A stretch of 64,000 nucleotides of DNA, from contig MJGA01000002.1 of the NCBI GenBank assembly GCA_001910725.1, positions 1,550,001 to 1,614,000 on the forward strand. Direction: 5' to 3'. The DNA is from Phanerodontia chrysosporium (Eukaryota; Basidiomycota; Agaricomycetes; Polyporales; Phanerochaetaceae). The position numbers and the translations under genes were made by a program. Shown piece by piece: positions 1 through 12,607 of the stretch (positions are counted from its first letter, which is position 1; each line of letters starts with the position of its first letter). The notes under the pieces were generated by a model, which was given only the letters and a program-made list of their open reading frames with translations, was not told the origin of the DNA and did not search any database.

Positions 1-784
1 GCAACGTTGGGAGTGGACCGTATGGTCGCAGCTCCAGGAGTAGGCGAATTCGTTGTACTCGGTGAAGCCTGGCCTGCGGTCCGAGCACGTTTGACCTCGG
101 GACTTGCTCCGTTTTCTATAGCTCTTTTGACGCCCTGGGGCGCTGTTGGATGGACAGGCTTAGGAAGGATCTTCTCCTGATTGCGAGAATTCTTACTTTT
201 CGGAGAAGGTGCGGGCCAGCCCATGAGGCGTACAGTATGCTGGTCTTTCACTCCAAACCACGGTAACTGAACGGACGCTCCTGCGACCTAGCGGGCAATC
301 AGCCGTAGGATTAGGACACAGTCAGCGAACGTACCGCTGCGTAGAAGTCGTCCAACTTCTGGCATGGGCGCAGGGTGACGAGATTATAGTTTATTTCTCG
401 CTGAGAGAGCCGCTATCTTGAGATGTGCACGGCACGACGGGCTGCAACGAACACACCTTCTTCATTTCCAGAGGCAAGGACTCCCACGTTACTTGGTCCA
501 GGGCAGGATTGCTGTTCCAGACTGGACGTTCTGCACTGTCTGGGTTGCAGGCGGTTACATGGACGATGTGCTTGACGAGATGTTGCATGACTGTGTGCTT
601 GTTCGCTAGACCCTACCGGCCGCAAAGTTCGGTATTTGCGAAGAAGGCAGACGGAGTATACGTACTTTTGGATAATCAGTCAACGTGTCGAAAAGCTGCA
701 GAACGGGCTGTAAGCGTATGGGGTAGACTATATGTGCGCAGGACACACCTCTATTGCAGCCACAATACCTTCTAACGCTGCCAT
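1..784 (-). CDS. Unidentified protein, 5' part of gene (runs off left edge)
   Basis: I do not recognise this protein. An open frame was assembled from five exons on the minus strand: 749-784, 666-707, 457-612, 335-358 and 287 to beyond position 1. All introns are phase 0, 41-98 nt long, with GTGTGT or GTACGT donors and TAG or CAG acceptors. The product starts MAALEGIVAAIEP. It continues through a region with HTVMQHLVKHI, TWESLPLEMKK and LPWFGVKDQHTVRLMGWP, then becomes rich in Pro, Ser, Lys and Arg (VKRAIENG, VKRARTAG), which looks like a disordered, possibly nuclear tail. The 24-nt exon encodes KLDDFYAA. The assembly is convincing because five exons join in one phase without stops, but no family is assigned. 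The 3' part lies outside the window. Confidence 0.6.
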
Positions 785-1351
785 CCCGCGACCACCGCCC
801 CTGTTCGTTTGACCGATTCCATATGTGGAAGACTCTCTTGTCTTGAACAAGTTGTCGAACGTGGTAAAGCACCCTCTGGACAGCAATGGGGAGGGCGAGT
901 GTGCAGACGAGGCATAGCAGACAAGTGCAACAAGGTACTAGATGGGAGGAGGGAATGAGGGACAGAAACCAGACGAAAGCCGTTCACATACAGTGTGCAA
1001 GTCCGGATGGGTCTCGCGGAGACGTGCAACGAGGTGTTGCGTATACTGGCCAGACAAGGCAGGCTTGACACGGCCCCACTCGTTGGAGACGTCAACGGAC
1101 GAGTCGACAACGTATATAATCGCAACCTCTGGAGGCTTGAACGATACCATCCGAGGGTCGTCGGCCGGAGTGGGTGTGGTTCAGGTTCAGGCCAAGGCGC
1201 AAGCGGCGGGGCAATCTCTGATCCAGCGCCACAAAGGGTATTTGTATGTCACAAACTACAGAGTCTCTGTTCTACTGATGCATATTATAATAATCATTGT
1301 CCGACGTCCTGTTGAGAAATATAACGAGGGAGGGGAACGAGAGTGTTAGAG
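785..1351. other. Intergenic, 567 bp
   Basis: This lies between the start of the left-edge gene and the 3' end of the Thr-rich gene, both on the minus strand. Short open frames occur on both strands, but none has family resemblance or splice support. It presumably holds the promoter of the left-edge gene and the terminator of the Thr-rich gene. Confidence 0.5.
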
Positions 1352-2094
1352 TCATGCGAGAATCATCCACATGCCGGTCACGAGCCCAACTACACATCCA
1401 CTTGTGGCCAGAAGCCGGTTTCCGTCCAGTCTCAAAGATCCTGAGCCACTGAGCTGAGCGGCCGCAGCAGACGCAGCACTCGGGCCGCCGACCATGCTGA
1501 GCCATTGGCTGTAAGGCAGGACCGTACCCGTGCTCGCAGGCGTGTACGGTGTCGACGGAGCGTAGATCGGCGTAAATGTGTCCACAACGCCGATTGTCTC
1601 GCCTGTGTAAAAATAGCATGCGGCCGCGTCAGGAGACTGTGCGTGAGATGAGCGCGCAGACAGACCATTGGCATCCGTCGTCGTGTAGGTGTATACGGTA
1701 GGACCTGCGATGGTGGTCACAGGAGGGGCCCCAACCGGGCCTTGGGGGACCGGAGGTGTCGTGGTTGTCGTTGTGGGAAGTGCAGGTGTCGTTGTCGTCG
1801 TTGTGGGCGGGAGGGCAAGAGGGTCAGTGGTCGTGGTCGTGACCGCAAGAGGGTCCGTCAATGTCTCAAGCGTCTGCGTCGTCGGCAGGCCAAGCTGAGG
1901 GTCGATCGTGATGACTTCGATGACTGTCTCCCCCAGGCTGGACGACGCGGCGTGAGCGCGTCGACAGGCTGACTGCTCGGAGACTCGGGCACTCACTCGT
2001 CCGTAGTAGTTATGGTCTGCGAAAGCACGGATGCAGCCAAGAGCGCAAAGGCGAGGAAAAGTACACGAAGGTGGCGGCACATAGTCCTTGCCAT
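1352..2094 (-). CDS. Secreted Thr-rich protein, probable GPI-anchored surface protein
   Basis: The start MARTMCRHLR is followed by a hydrophobic run (VLFLAFALLAASVLS), a clear signal peptide. Next comes a long Thr/Pro region with TTTTT tracts, typical of O-mannosylated fungal wall proteins. The C-terminal part is Ala/Ser rich and ends in a hydrophobic segment (CVVGLVTGMWMILA), as expected for a GPI-attachment signal. An intron at 1938-1996 (GTGAGT donor, CAG acceptor) joins the signal exon to LGETVIEV. A second 63-nt segment, 1603-1665, also has GTCTGT and ACACAG ends. It stays in frame if retained, and splicing it gives the more typical TTTDANGETIGVVDTFTP. The product is about 206 aa if both introns are removed. 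Function is unknown, and cell-surface placement is inferred. It is divergent from OLA1. Confidence 0.7.
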
Positions 2095-2362
2095 GGCGTC
2101 GGGCCTGTGAGAGAGGTGAGGAACACTTAGTGGAATGGTCACGGTCGCTGGAGAAGGTGAGGCAACTTCATGGCGCTTGCCGCAATAGGCGGAAGGCCAC
2201 GTGGGATAGACGCCAGAGGGTAGGAGAACTTTTTGAGGTGAATCGATTGCAAGGATGTTCAGCCTACGCCAGGCTTCTCTCAGACCACCACCTCCCCTCC
2301 TCGTTGCACTCACTTGCAGGCCATTTTCTACATCTTTACCGCTGCTTGCAAAGAAACGAAAT

Positions 2363-4396
2363 ATGCCGCCCAAGAAGGCCGCCGTGCAGGAGAAGAAGGC
2401 TCTCCTCGGCAGACCTGGCAATAACCTCAAGATCGGAATCGTAGGTCTGTCCGCTGGATATGTCGCCATCACGTGTATCCTGACATCTTTCGACTCAGGA
2501 CTGCCCAACGTCGGCAAGTCGTCCTTCTTCAACACGCTCTCTAAGACGGGTACGCGCTCTCGTGTCGCACGTGGAGTAATATCTCTGACACTGTCGCGCA
2601 GACCTTGGCAAGGCTGCAAATTACCCGTACGCCACTATAAACCCTGAGGTATGTCGATCACCGCTACAGGTGTGAATCGCCACAAACGTAAGTCTGCCAG
2701 GAAGCTCGCATTCCTGTCCCCGACGAACGCTTCGAATGGCTGTGCAATCTCTACAAGCCTGCTTCTCGCGTCCCTGCTGCCTTGACCGTGATCGATATCG
2801 CTGGTCTCACTGCTGTATGTCGACCTTGCTTTCGCGATGTTTTCTCAATGTTGACATCCCGCGACAGGGCGCGTCTACTGGTGCTGGTCTCGGTAACGCC
2901 TTCTTGTCTCATGTACGCTCCGTCGATGGCATCTTCCAAATGGTCCGCGCATTTGACGATGCCGAAGTCATTCATGTGGAGGGCGATGTCAATCCGCTTC
3001 GCGACATGGAGATCATCCAGACCGAGCTTCGTCTCAAGGACATCGAATGGGTGGAGAAGCACCTCGAGGGTCTCAAGCGTAGCGGACGTGCTCTCGGCAA
3101 CAACAGCTTGGCGGACAGGGCGAAGAAGGAAGAGATAGTACGTTCGCGATCATGCTATACCTTGTTCCTCTTCAGCTCACCATGTATTCCCAGGCTACCG
3201 TAGAGAAAATCTACAAGACCTTGACCGAAGACCACAAGGATGTCCGCAAGGGCGACTGGAACAACAAAGAGGTAAGCATTGATCCACACTGCTGATATGA
3301 AGAAAAAGAGCTACTGCTCGATAACCCAGCTCGTCGAGGAGGGAGTAACGCCCCAAATTCCGCATGAGAACACCTTTTTATCTGATTCTTTTCCCTGCTT
3401 GGTGTATCATACACAAGAACCAGTCAGCTGACTCTTTGCTCTTCTAGGTGAATGTCGAATCTCTTGACTGTTACGAGTTACGGTCATTTCGTACGCGCCC
3501 ATTATGATGAAAAAGAGCTTTGCTCGATAACCCAGCTCTTCGAGGCGGGAGTAACGCCCCAATAGGCCATTGAGAAAAATCTTTAGCTGATTCCTTTCTT
3601 CACCGTCGTCATTGCCCACCCTCGGTCGCTAATGTCTCCATGCTAGATTGACGTCGTCAACGGTCTCCAGCTGCTGACCGCGAAACCTGTCATCTACCTC
3701 GTTAACCTGAGCGAAAAGACTACATCCGGAAGAAGAACAAGTGGTTCGTACATATCTGATTCCGTGCCCGTGTCGTTTCGCTTAACGGCCTTGCGCAGGT
3801 TGCCGAAGATCAAGGCGTGGGTTGACGAGAACAATCCTGGCGATCTCATCATTCCTTTGTCTGTTGCCCTCGAGGAGCGCCTCGTCCAGATGTCTGACGA
3901 GGAGCGCGCCGAGGAGGAGAAAAAGATCGGCGCCACCAGCGCGCTGCCGAAGATTACCAAAGCTGGTTACTCTGGCCTCGACGTGCGTTAAGTCCGTGTC
4001 ATCCAGGGAGAAGGACTAAACACTCTGTATGCAGCTGATTCACTACTTCACCTGTGGTCCCGACGAGGTTCGTGCCTGGACGATCCGCAAGGGTACGAAA
4101 GCTCCGCAGGCTGCCGGTGTCATCCAGTATGTGCCCCTTCGTGTCCAATCACGTCTATGATCTCCTCACCAGAAGTTAGCTCCGATTTCGAGAACAAATT
4201 TGTGTGTGGTGAAATCATGTCGTACGATGATCTACACGAGCTCGGCAGCGAGTCTGCGGTCAAGGCGGCCGGGAAGCTTAGGCAACAAGGCAAGCCGTAT
4301 GAGAGTGAGTTTTTGTTTGCAATGCTTTGCACGTACGCTGACGATCGTTTTATAGTGGTTGACGGCGACATTGCTTACTGGAAGGCGGGTGCATAA
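2363..4396 (+). CDS. OLA1: Obg-like ATPase 1 (YchF family)
   Basis: This is a cytosolic YchF-family P-loop NTPase that favours ATP and is linked to translation and stress responses. Spliced exons give MPPKKA, then [17 protein letters not shown] (Walker A), DIAGLT (G3), and NLSE in place of the usual NKxD, the family hallmark that changes base specificity. The C-terminal TGS domain contains [31 protein letters not shown] and ends [10 protein letters not shown]. The start was chosen at MPPKK because animal orthologues begin this way. An in-frame ATG at 2255 would add 36 residues with no acidic residue, resembling a mitochondrial presequence (see findings). Most introns are short. One, 3272-3646, is 375 nt and contains two related C/D-box-like elements. 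Confidence 0.95.
3297..3385 (+). ncRNA. Candidate intronic C/D-box snoRNA, copy A
   Basis: This 89-nt element lies inside the 375-nt intron of OLA1, in the sense direction. It begins with a C-box-like ATGAAGA (3297-3303) and ends with a D-box CTGA (3382-3385). Its core is shared with copy B 207 nt downstream, including GCTCGATAACCCAGCTC and GGGAGTAACGCCCC. The sequence AACCCAGCTC is antisense to GAGCUGGGUU, which I recall as a conserved stretch of large-subunit rRNA, so rRNA 2'-O-methylation guidance is inferred. The C box departs from RUGAUGA by one base, and no convincing terminal stem is seen. Confidence 0.35.
3504..3590 (+). ncRNA. Candidate intronic C/D-box snoRNA, copy B
   Basis: This 87-nt element sits in the same OLA1 intron. 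It has a perfect C box ATGATGA (3504-3510) and a D box CTGA (3587-3590). A TGAGAA near 3571 could be a degenerate C' box. The core matches copy A closely, including the ten bases AACCCAGCTC antisense to a conserved large-subunit rRNA motif. AAGAGCT and AGCTCTT can pair across the core. C/D snoRNAs are commonly released from introns of genes with translation-related roles. The flanking terminal stem is weak. Confidence 0.45.
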
Positions 4397-4690
4397 ATTA
4401 TTGTACTATAGATTGTATTTTGTAACAAAACATAGCACGGTTCCGTTATTTCGATTCATAGCCTGCGAGCGTGGCCAAGCTTCAACTGTCAGACTGAGTT
4501 GTCTGACTGAGTCGGACGCAGCAGATTCGTCAGCAGTCCACTCGGTTTTTGGTGGGACGTGCGTCAAAGGTGATGGGAGGATTGGTTCGGCAGAATATCT
4601 ACGACGTATATACTGCGAAGGTGGCTGGCATGACGTAGCGGCCAAGTCTATTTTCAGGTGTATATTGTTTCTACACAAGTGTACAGGACT

Positions 4691-6490
4691 TCAATTGGCA
4701 AACGCCGCAATTCCAGTCATCGCCTTGCCGAGAATAAGAGTGTGAATGTCCTAATGTGACTTGTCAATTGCGGGGTACACCCTGAGCATTGAGTGCCACT
4801 TACATATGTGCCCTCATACGTATTGACGACCTGCAGGTTCGCGACATGGCGGCCAATGTGGTATTCATCTGCACATGCATTACCACCAAGAATGTCCAGG
4901 ACGCGGCGTGCGTGCTCGAGAGCCTTGCCGCAGTTGTTGCGCTTCACGAGACTGATCATCTCGGGGGACACCTTCCCTTGGTCCTTTAGCCGGCCAACTT
5001 GAATACTCGCTTGCAGGCCAAGCGCAACCTCCGTCATTGCGTCGACCAGTTTCTTCTGCACGAGCTGGAACGATGCCAAAGGCCGTCCAAACTGGTGTCG
5101 CTGCAGCGCGTACTCGTTTGCGCGTTGGATACAATCCTCAAGTGCACCCATAGCGCCCCAAGAGATACCATACCTAGACAATATTAGCCTAACTTGCTCA
5201 GGCAAAATTGAGAGATTCGGATACTAACCGTGCGCTGTTCAAACACCCGAAAGGCGCGCCGAGACCTTTGCCATGTGGCAGAAGAGCGTCGTGCCCGACA
5301 TAGACATTATCTAGGAATATGGAGCCGGTCAATGAGCAGCGCAGCGCGAGCTTGTGCTTGATTGCCGGTGCATCAAGGCCCTTGGTTCCCTACAAACGAC
5401 CCAGATTGTCAGTGATCTACGGGCAACGTGTTCACGATGTGCTCCACATACCTTCTCTATCACGAAACCGCGAACTTTGTTATCCCATTTGCAGCGAGCC
5501 CACACGATGAAAATATCACTGCAGCAAAGGCAACAAATAGTAAGCAAGGTAGCAGACTTCATGGAGTGGAGAGTACATACGACACGGGTGCGTTCGAGAT
5601 CCACGTCTTGGCGCCACTCAGTTTGAAGCCGCCATCGACTTCTTCAGCTACTGTCTCCATCCCGGCAGGATCTGAACCATGGTTTGGCTCAGTCAGACCC
5701 TATGACATGTCAGTCTAGCTGAGCGTAGGGAACAGGGTATGACGCACGAAGCAACCAATGATCTCGCCCTTGGCTAACCGCGGGAGGTACTTCTCCTTCT
5801 GGACATTCGTGCCATAGTCGTGTATAGCGTGCATGACGAGCGACGACTGCACTGAGAAGGTCGAACGGTAACCGGAATCTACTCTGGATCCGACATAGGT
5901 TATTGTGGTTCAGCATACACGTAAGATGGGTGCATACCGTTCTACCTCTCTTGCAATGAGTCCGTAAGCCACGCTGCTGGCTCCTGCACACCCATATCCC
6001 TCGATTGTAGGGCCAAGAAGCCCCAGCTTTCCCATTTCAGGGAGAAGGTCACGGTTGAACTCTTGACACGAACGTTAGACTTCGGCTATGGGAGGAGGCA
6101 TTCGCGTCAGGAACGCACCTTCAGTCCGTTGCGCATCCAAGACTCTGGGGAGTAGCGTCTCCTGACAGAAAGCGTGTGCTGTATCGCTAGGTGGTTGTTA
6201 CTATATGTAACGAGGCATGTAGCAACATACGTACCGGATGGCCTTCTCTTCTTCGGTTAACAGGCTGTCAAGGTTCAGAGGGTCCTGGTAGAGCCTGCGT
6301 CAGGACTGGGAGAGTCACTGATGGCATGCATCGACTCACATCCGCGTTGAATTTGGCGAATGCTGCATACCACCCAGTTAAGCAGATTTGCATGAGACGG
6401 GTCCGGAGTGCACTCACTGCTAGCAAGCCTAGCGCGGCCAACGTGGCGGGCAATGGGTGCAGTATGAGCGACGTGACGAAGTAGAGACAT
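4691..6490 (-). CDS. Glutaryl-CoA dehydrogenase (acyl-CoA dehydrogenase family), mitochondrial
   Basis: This FAD enzyme oxidises and decarboxylates glutaryl-CoA to crotonyl-CoA in lysine and tryptophan breakdown. Assignment rests on family motifs in the spliced product: [77 protein letters not shown], and the VNTYEGT segment with the conserved catalytic Glu. The C-terminus, [19 protein letters not shown], comes from a short last exon. The first exon, [23 protein letters not shown], is Arg/His-rich without acidic residues, fitting a mitochondrial presequence. The gene is cut by about eight or nine short introns. It is convergent with OLA1 across about 290 bp. Confidence 0.9.
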
Positions 6491-6848
6491 CGTGTTGGTC
6501 CTCGTCAGAGATGTACGCCCCGCGGAATGTGTTTAGAGGGGGAGCTATATAGTGATCGAGGAATCCCGTGTCCCCGGAGCAAGGCAGCTCAGTAGCCGCA
6601 CCCCGATGCGGGGTACCGGCATCCGCACACGGATCTTGGCAAATATTGCACACGTCCCCCACAGCACAGCGGACAGCATAATATCATGACCAAAACAATA
6701 TACAGTCCAATATTACACGAGATTCTAGGTCATCACAACGATGCGAGTGTAACATGCATTAAAGGCGACACGGAGATCCGAGCTCTAGGGAGAACGATAT
6801 GAACTGAAACCATGCGAGGGGTCCATGCAAAGCCTTAACTCCAAGCAA
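6491..6848. other. Intergenic, 358 bp
   Basis: This lies between the glutaryl-CoA dehydrogenase start and the DBP2 stop, in tandem on the minus strand. It should contain the DBP2 3' UTR and the dehydrogenase promoter. A TATATAG lies near 6544. No coding segment is seen. Confidence 0.5.
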
Positions 6849-9482
<2,634 letters not shown>

Positions 9483-9929
9483 GTTCGTGTGCAGGTGTAT
9501 CGAAGGAAGTGAGGCGGGAAGAAAATTAGACAACGGAGGTCGTGGTTGAGGAGAAGGGAAGTTTTTGTCGTGGCGGCCAAGCGTCAAATACTAATACCTC
9601 AATTACGTAAGCCGGGCTCATCAAAGCGCCGAGAGACAGACTGAGCGATGCGGTAATCGACTTGCCAGAGAGCAAAAAGCGAAGATGTATGTATTTCGTG
9701 CACGACAGCAGAGATTAAAGAGTCCTGTTACCATGAAGTATAGATAAAGCATAGGGAGCAGAGAACAATACGACAGCAGTAGCTATGAAGGAACGGCAGG
9801 TAGAAATGAAGGACAGGGTCAAGAAATTAGGTCACTGTAGCACACTGTTCAGTCCATATGATGCTTCGTGGATCACATAGACCTTACCATAGGACGACAA
9901 GCGATAGGTCGAAGAGCAAGAGGAGACGG
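9483..9929. other. Intergenic, 447 bp
   Basis: This is the upstream region of DBP2 and the 3' region of the Rap-like GTPase, both on the minus strand. It is A/T-richer than the flanking exons. No coding or RNA gene was recognised. It should hold the DBP2 promoter and 5' UTR. Confidence 0.5.
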
Positions 9930-10854
9930 TCACATGATAACGCATTCTTTCTTGCGCCGTCTTTTCGGAGGCGCATCAGGGTAGCGCGCCTTCATCTGGT
10001 TCGTCAAGTTTTGAAAGACCTCTTGGATATTCCAGTTCTTCTTCGCAGAAGTCTCAAAGTACGGGATGTTCCAAGACGTAGCTAGGTCTTGTATAGCTTG
10101 ACGAGAGACCTCACGCTCATTGTACTACAGAAATCGTAAATACACGAGATGAGCGAAAACCTGGTGACGCACCAAATCCATCTTCGTTCCGACGAGGACA
10201 ATCGGAACATCCTGGCGGGCGGTCAGAATGATCACGACTGGTCTACTCGGCTTGGACTTACGCGCTCGCCATTCTTGATATGGAGGATTTGTTGACGAAT
10301 ATTGTCCAAATCGTGAAGACTCGCTTCATGGGTCAAGCTAGACAGAGGATCGTTTAGTAAGTTGTCACAATACGATGCGAACGGGTATGTAAGAAGGACA
10401 CACCTAAAGACAAGAAGGAACCCATGACCAGACTGCATACCGTGAGCAAGCGCCGGAGTGAAATTCAACGTACTCACTGTGATGTAGACTTCGTTCAACG
10501 CAGTGAACTGTTCGGCGCCAGCGGTGTCAAGAATCTCGAGCTATGCGATGTGAGGATGCGATAGAGCTTCAGTACGAAAGATGAGCCTACGGCAATGGTC
10601 TCGCCATCGACGACAATCTCCCGGCGATATTGCTCTGCCCGAGGGTGTCAGTGGTAGCCGACTGGTTGCAGCTTCCGGACGCTACCTTCAATAGTGGGGT
10701 TGTAATGCTCGAGGAAAGAGTCATTTACGAACCGCACAGTCAGGGCGGATTTCCCGACGCCGCCAGCTGCACGTATGGAGGCATTGATGAGCGACAGTCG
10801 CGACATGGGACGATGGAACGCACCGCCGAGAACAACGACCTCGTATTCGCGCAT
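9930..10854 (-). CDS. Ras-family small GTPase, Rap/Rsr1-like
   Basis: This is a membrane-anchored GTP switch, and in yeasts Rsr1 directs polarity and bud-site choice. Spliced motifs are [21 protein letters not shown] (P-loop), effector loop [19 protein letters not shown] (G3), VGTKMDL (G4) and ETSAKK (G5). A polybasic KRRRKKE precedes the CaaX box CVIM. Rap proteins carry Thr where Ras has Gln61; here the residue is Ala. G4 is TKxD rather than NKxD. The first intron interrupts the P-loop, and further introns split the effector loop. The start is the first Met in frame with the P-loop. Prenylation and palmitoyl-independent, polybasic membrane targeting are inferred from the tail. Whether it is the Rsr1 orthologue or a basidiomycete-specific Ras paralogue is open. 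Confidence 0.85.
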
Positions 10855-11154
10855 GGCCTTACTGGCACGGCGATCCCTGCCTGCTGGTGGAGAATGGCGA
10901 GGGCTGAGGGGTATCAAAGAGGGTATCCAGACATGAACGGGAGGGTGGAGGGTATGAATGCGGGGATGTGTTGGACTGAAGCGAAGGGCAACGCACCGAC
11001 GATTCCCAAAGCGGAGTCGCGCCATCCCACGCTAGCCGCTTTGCCTTGCGGGCGTGTACTCGACTGCGTTCAGTCGGCCAGTTGAGAAACGCTCAACGTG
11101 ACTTGGGAGACGACGAGGACGAGGTCAAGCGCAAAGAGTCGCTCTGTTCAAACC
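10855..11154. promoter_or_regulatory. Shared divergent upstream region, GTPase and cyclophilin
   Basis: These 300 bp separate the start codons of two divergently transcribed genes and must carry both promoters. No canonical TATA box stands out. Confidence 0.5.
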
Positions 11155-12495
11155 ATGGTCAAGCCCCGCGTCTTCTTCGATATCTCGATTGACAACAACC
11201 CGGTCGGCAGGTACATACGTTCCCATCCTGCTGTCCGACATCCGTCACAACAGACCTTGACCACCATATCTGAATCAGAGTTATCTTCGAACTGTTCAAT
11301 GACACAGCCCCAAAGACCTCCGAAAAGTGAGCACTCGCCGGCAGCCGACCTGATGTAGCCCTCCTTATGTCTCCCCAGTTTCCGCGCACTGTGCACCGGC
11401 GAGAAGGGCTTGTCGCCATTGTCAGACAGGCCACTGTACTATAAGAACAGCGTTATTCACAGGTCCATCAAGGACTTCATGATACAGGGTGGCGGTACGT
11501 CCAACAGTCTTCGCCATGCCCCCGTCTCACTGACCACTCTCCCAGACTTTACAAAACGGAACGGGAGCGGTGGCGAATCCATCTACGGAGGCACATTCCC
11601 TGACGAAGATCTTACGCGACCAATAGACTCTGAAGGGTTAGCAAGTCTCCCTTTCCGTGACATAAGACTTACGCCCACTCATGCAGGCTGTTGTGCATGG
11701 CGAACCGCGGCCCGAACACAAACGGATCACAGTTCTTCGTCACTCTGCGAGCGTGCCCACATCTGAACGGTGAGCTTGACAACTCAAACGTGGTTTTGTC
11801 TGACCATTCTCCAGGCAAGCACGTCGTATTTGGTCGGGTCGTTCGCGGACTTGAGGTCGTGCAGAAGATAGCCGAGGTTCCGGTGGACGAGAAGGACCGA
11901 CCAACGGTACCAGTCGCAATCGCCAACTGTGGAGAACTCGTATTGCGCAGGCAAGTCTCGGAGGAGCCTTCGCGCGGTGGGTGCTTATTCGCGCTTCTGA
12001 CTGTGTGGGCACTAAGGCTTATTTCAGAGAAAGTGCGCGCCCGTTCGGATGTCGAAAGCGATAGTGATTCTGGAGATGAGTCTCAAAAGCGGAAGCACAA
12101 GAAACGGCGTCACAAGAAGCATCGTTCCACTTCTAGCTCTGATGAGGACAGTGGGCATGAGAAACGTCATCACAAGCACAGGAGGAGCAAGACAAGGGAT
12201 CGTTCCGGTTCGCGTCACCGCAAAGGAGAGCAAGGAGGGGTGCCCAGGGAGGAGACAGAGGCTGAATATGATGCGCGATTGGAACGGGAAGAGCGGGAGA
12301 GACTGGAAGCCGAGAAGCGCAAGGAGCTGGAAAGGCTGAAGAGAATTGCTGAGGCGGAGGTGCCGACGAAGAATGGTGTACGATTCAAAGGTGCGTGGAG
12401 GCACCGCAATTTCTCACGAAGTGAACTGAACGGCTGTTCGTTCCTTAGGCCGAGGTCGAATGAAATACATCGATCCCGAAATCCGCCGTGACTAG
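11155..12495 (+). CDS. Peptidyl-prolyl isomerase, cyclophilin with charged SR-like C-terminal tail
   Basis: This is a cyclophilin-type proline isomerase. The tail suggests a nuclear, splicing-related role like SR-cyclophilins (PPIG/Cyp63 type). The N-terminal domain (about residues 1-175) shows [37 protein letters not shown] with the catalytic Arg, NGSQFFVTL, and [12 protein letters not shown]. The position equivalent to Trp121 of CypA is His, a change associated with weak cyclosporin binding in other cyclophilins. The tail has [14 protein letters not shown], phosphorylatable SSSDEDSG and a KR/E coiled stretch ([16 protein letters not shown]). It ends with a short exon, [15 protein letters not shown]. 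That last exon is joined by a GTGCGT-TAG intron after GVRFK. It converges on the UBX gene across 112 bp. Confidence 0.9.
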
Positions 12496-12607
12496 CCACA
12501 CACAGAGCACTGCACTCTCGGTCTGAAGCTCGCCACTGCGATACAGGGTATCCTGTTCCATATGTACATTTATTGACTCGCGGAGTCGATCCTTATGAGT
12601 ACCTAGA

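Noticed and set aside
3341..3354. GGGAGTAAC in the OLA1 intron repeats matches a sense-strand stretch of large-subunit rRNA
   Set aside because: A guide needs antisense, not sense, identity; the match is short and more easily explained as a local hairpin arm with CGCCCC.
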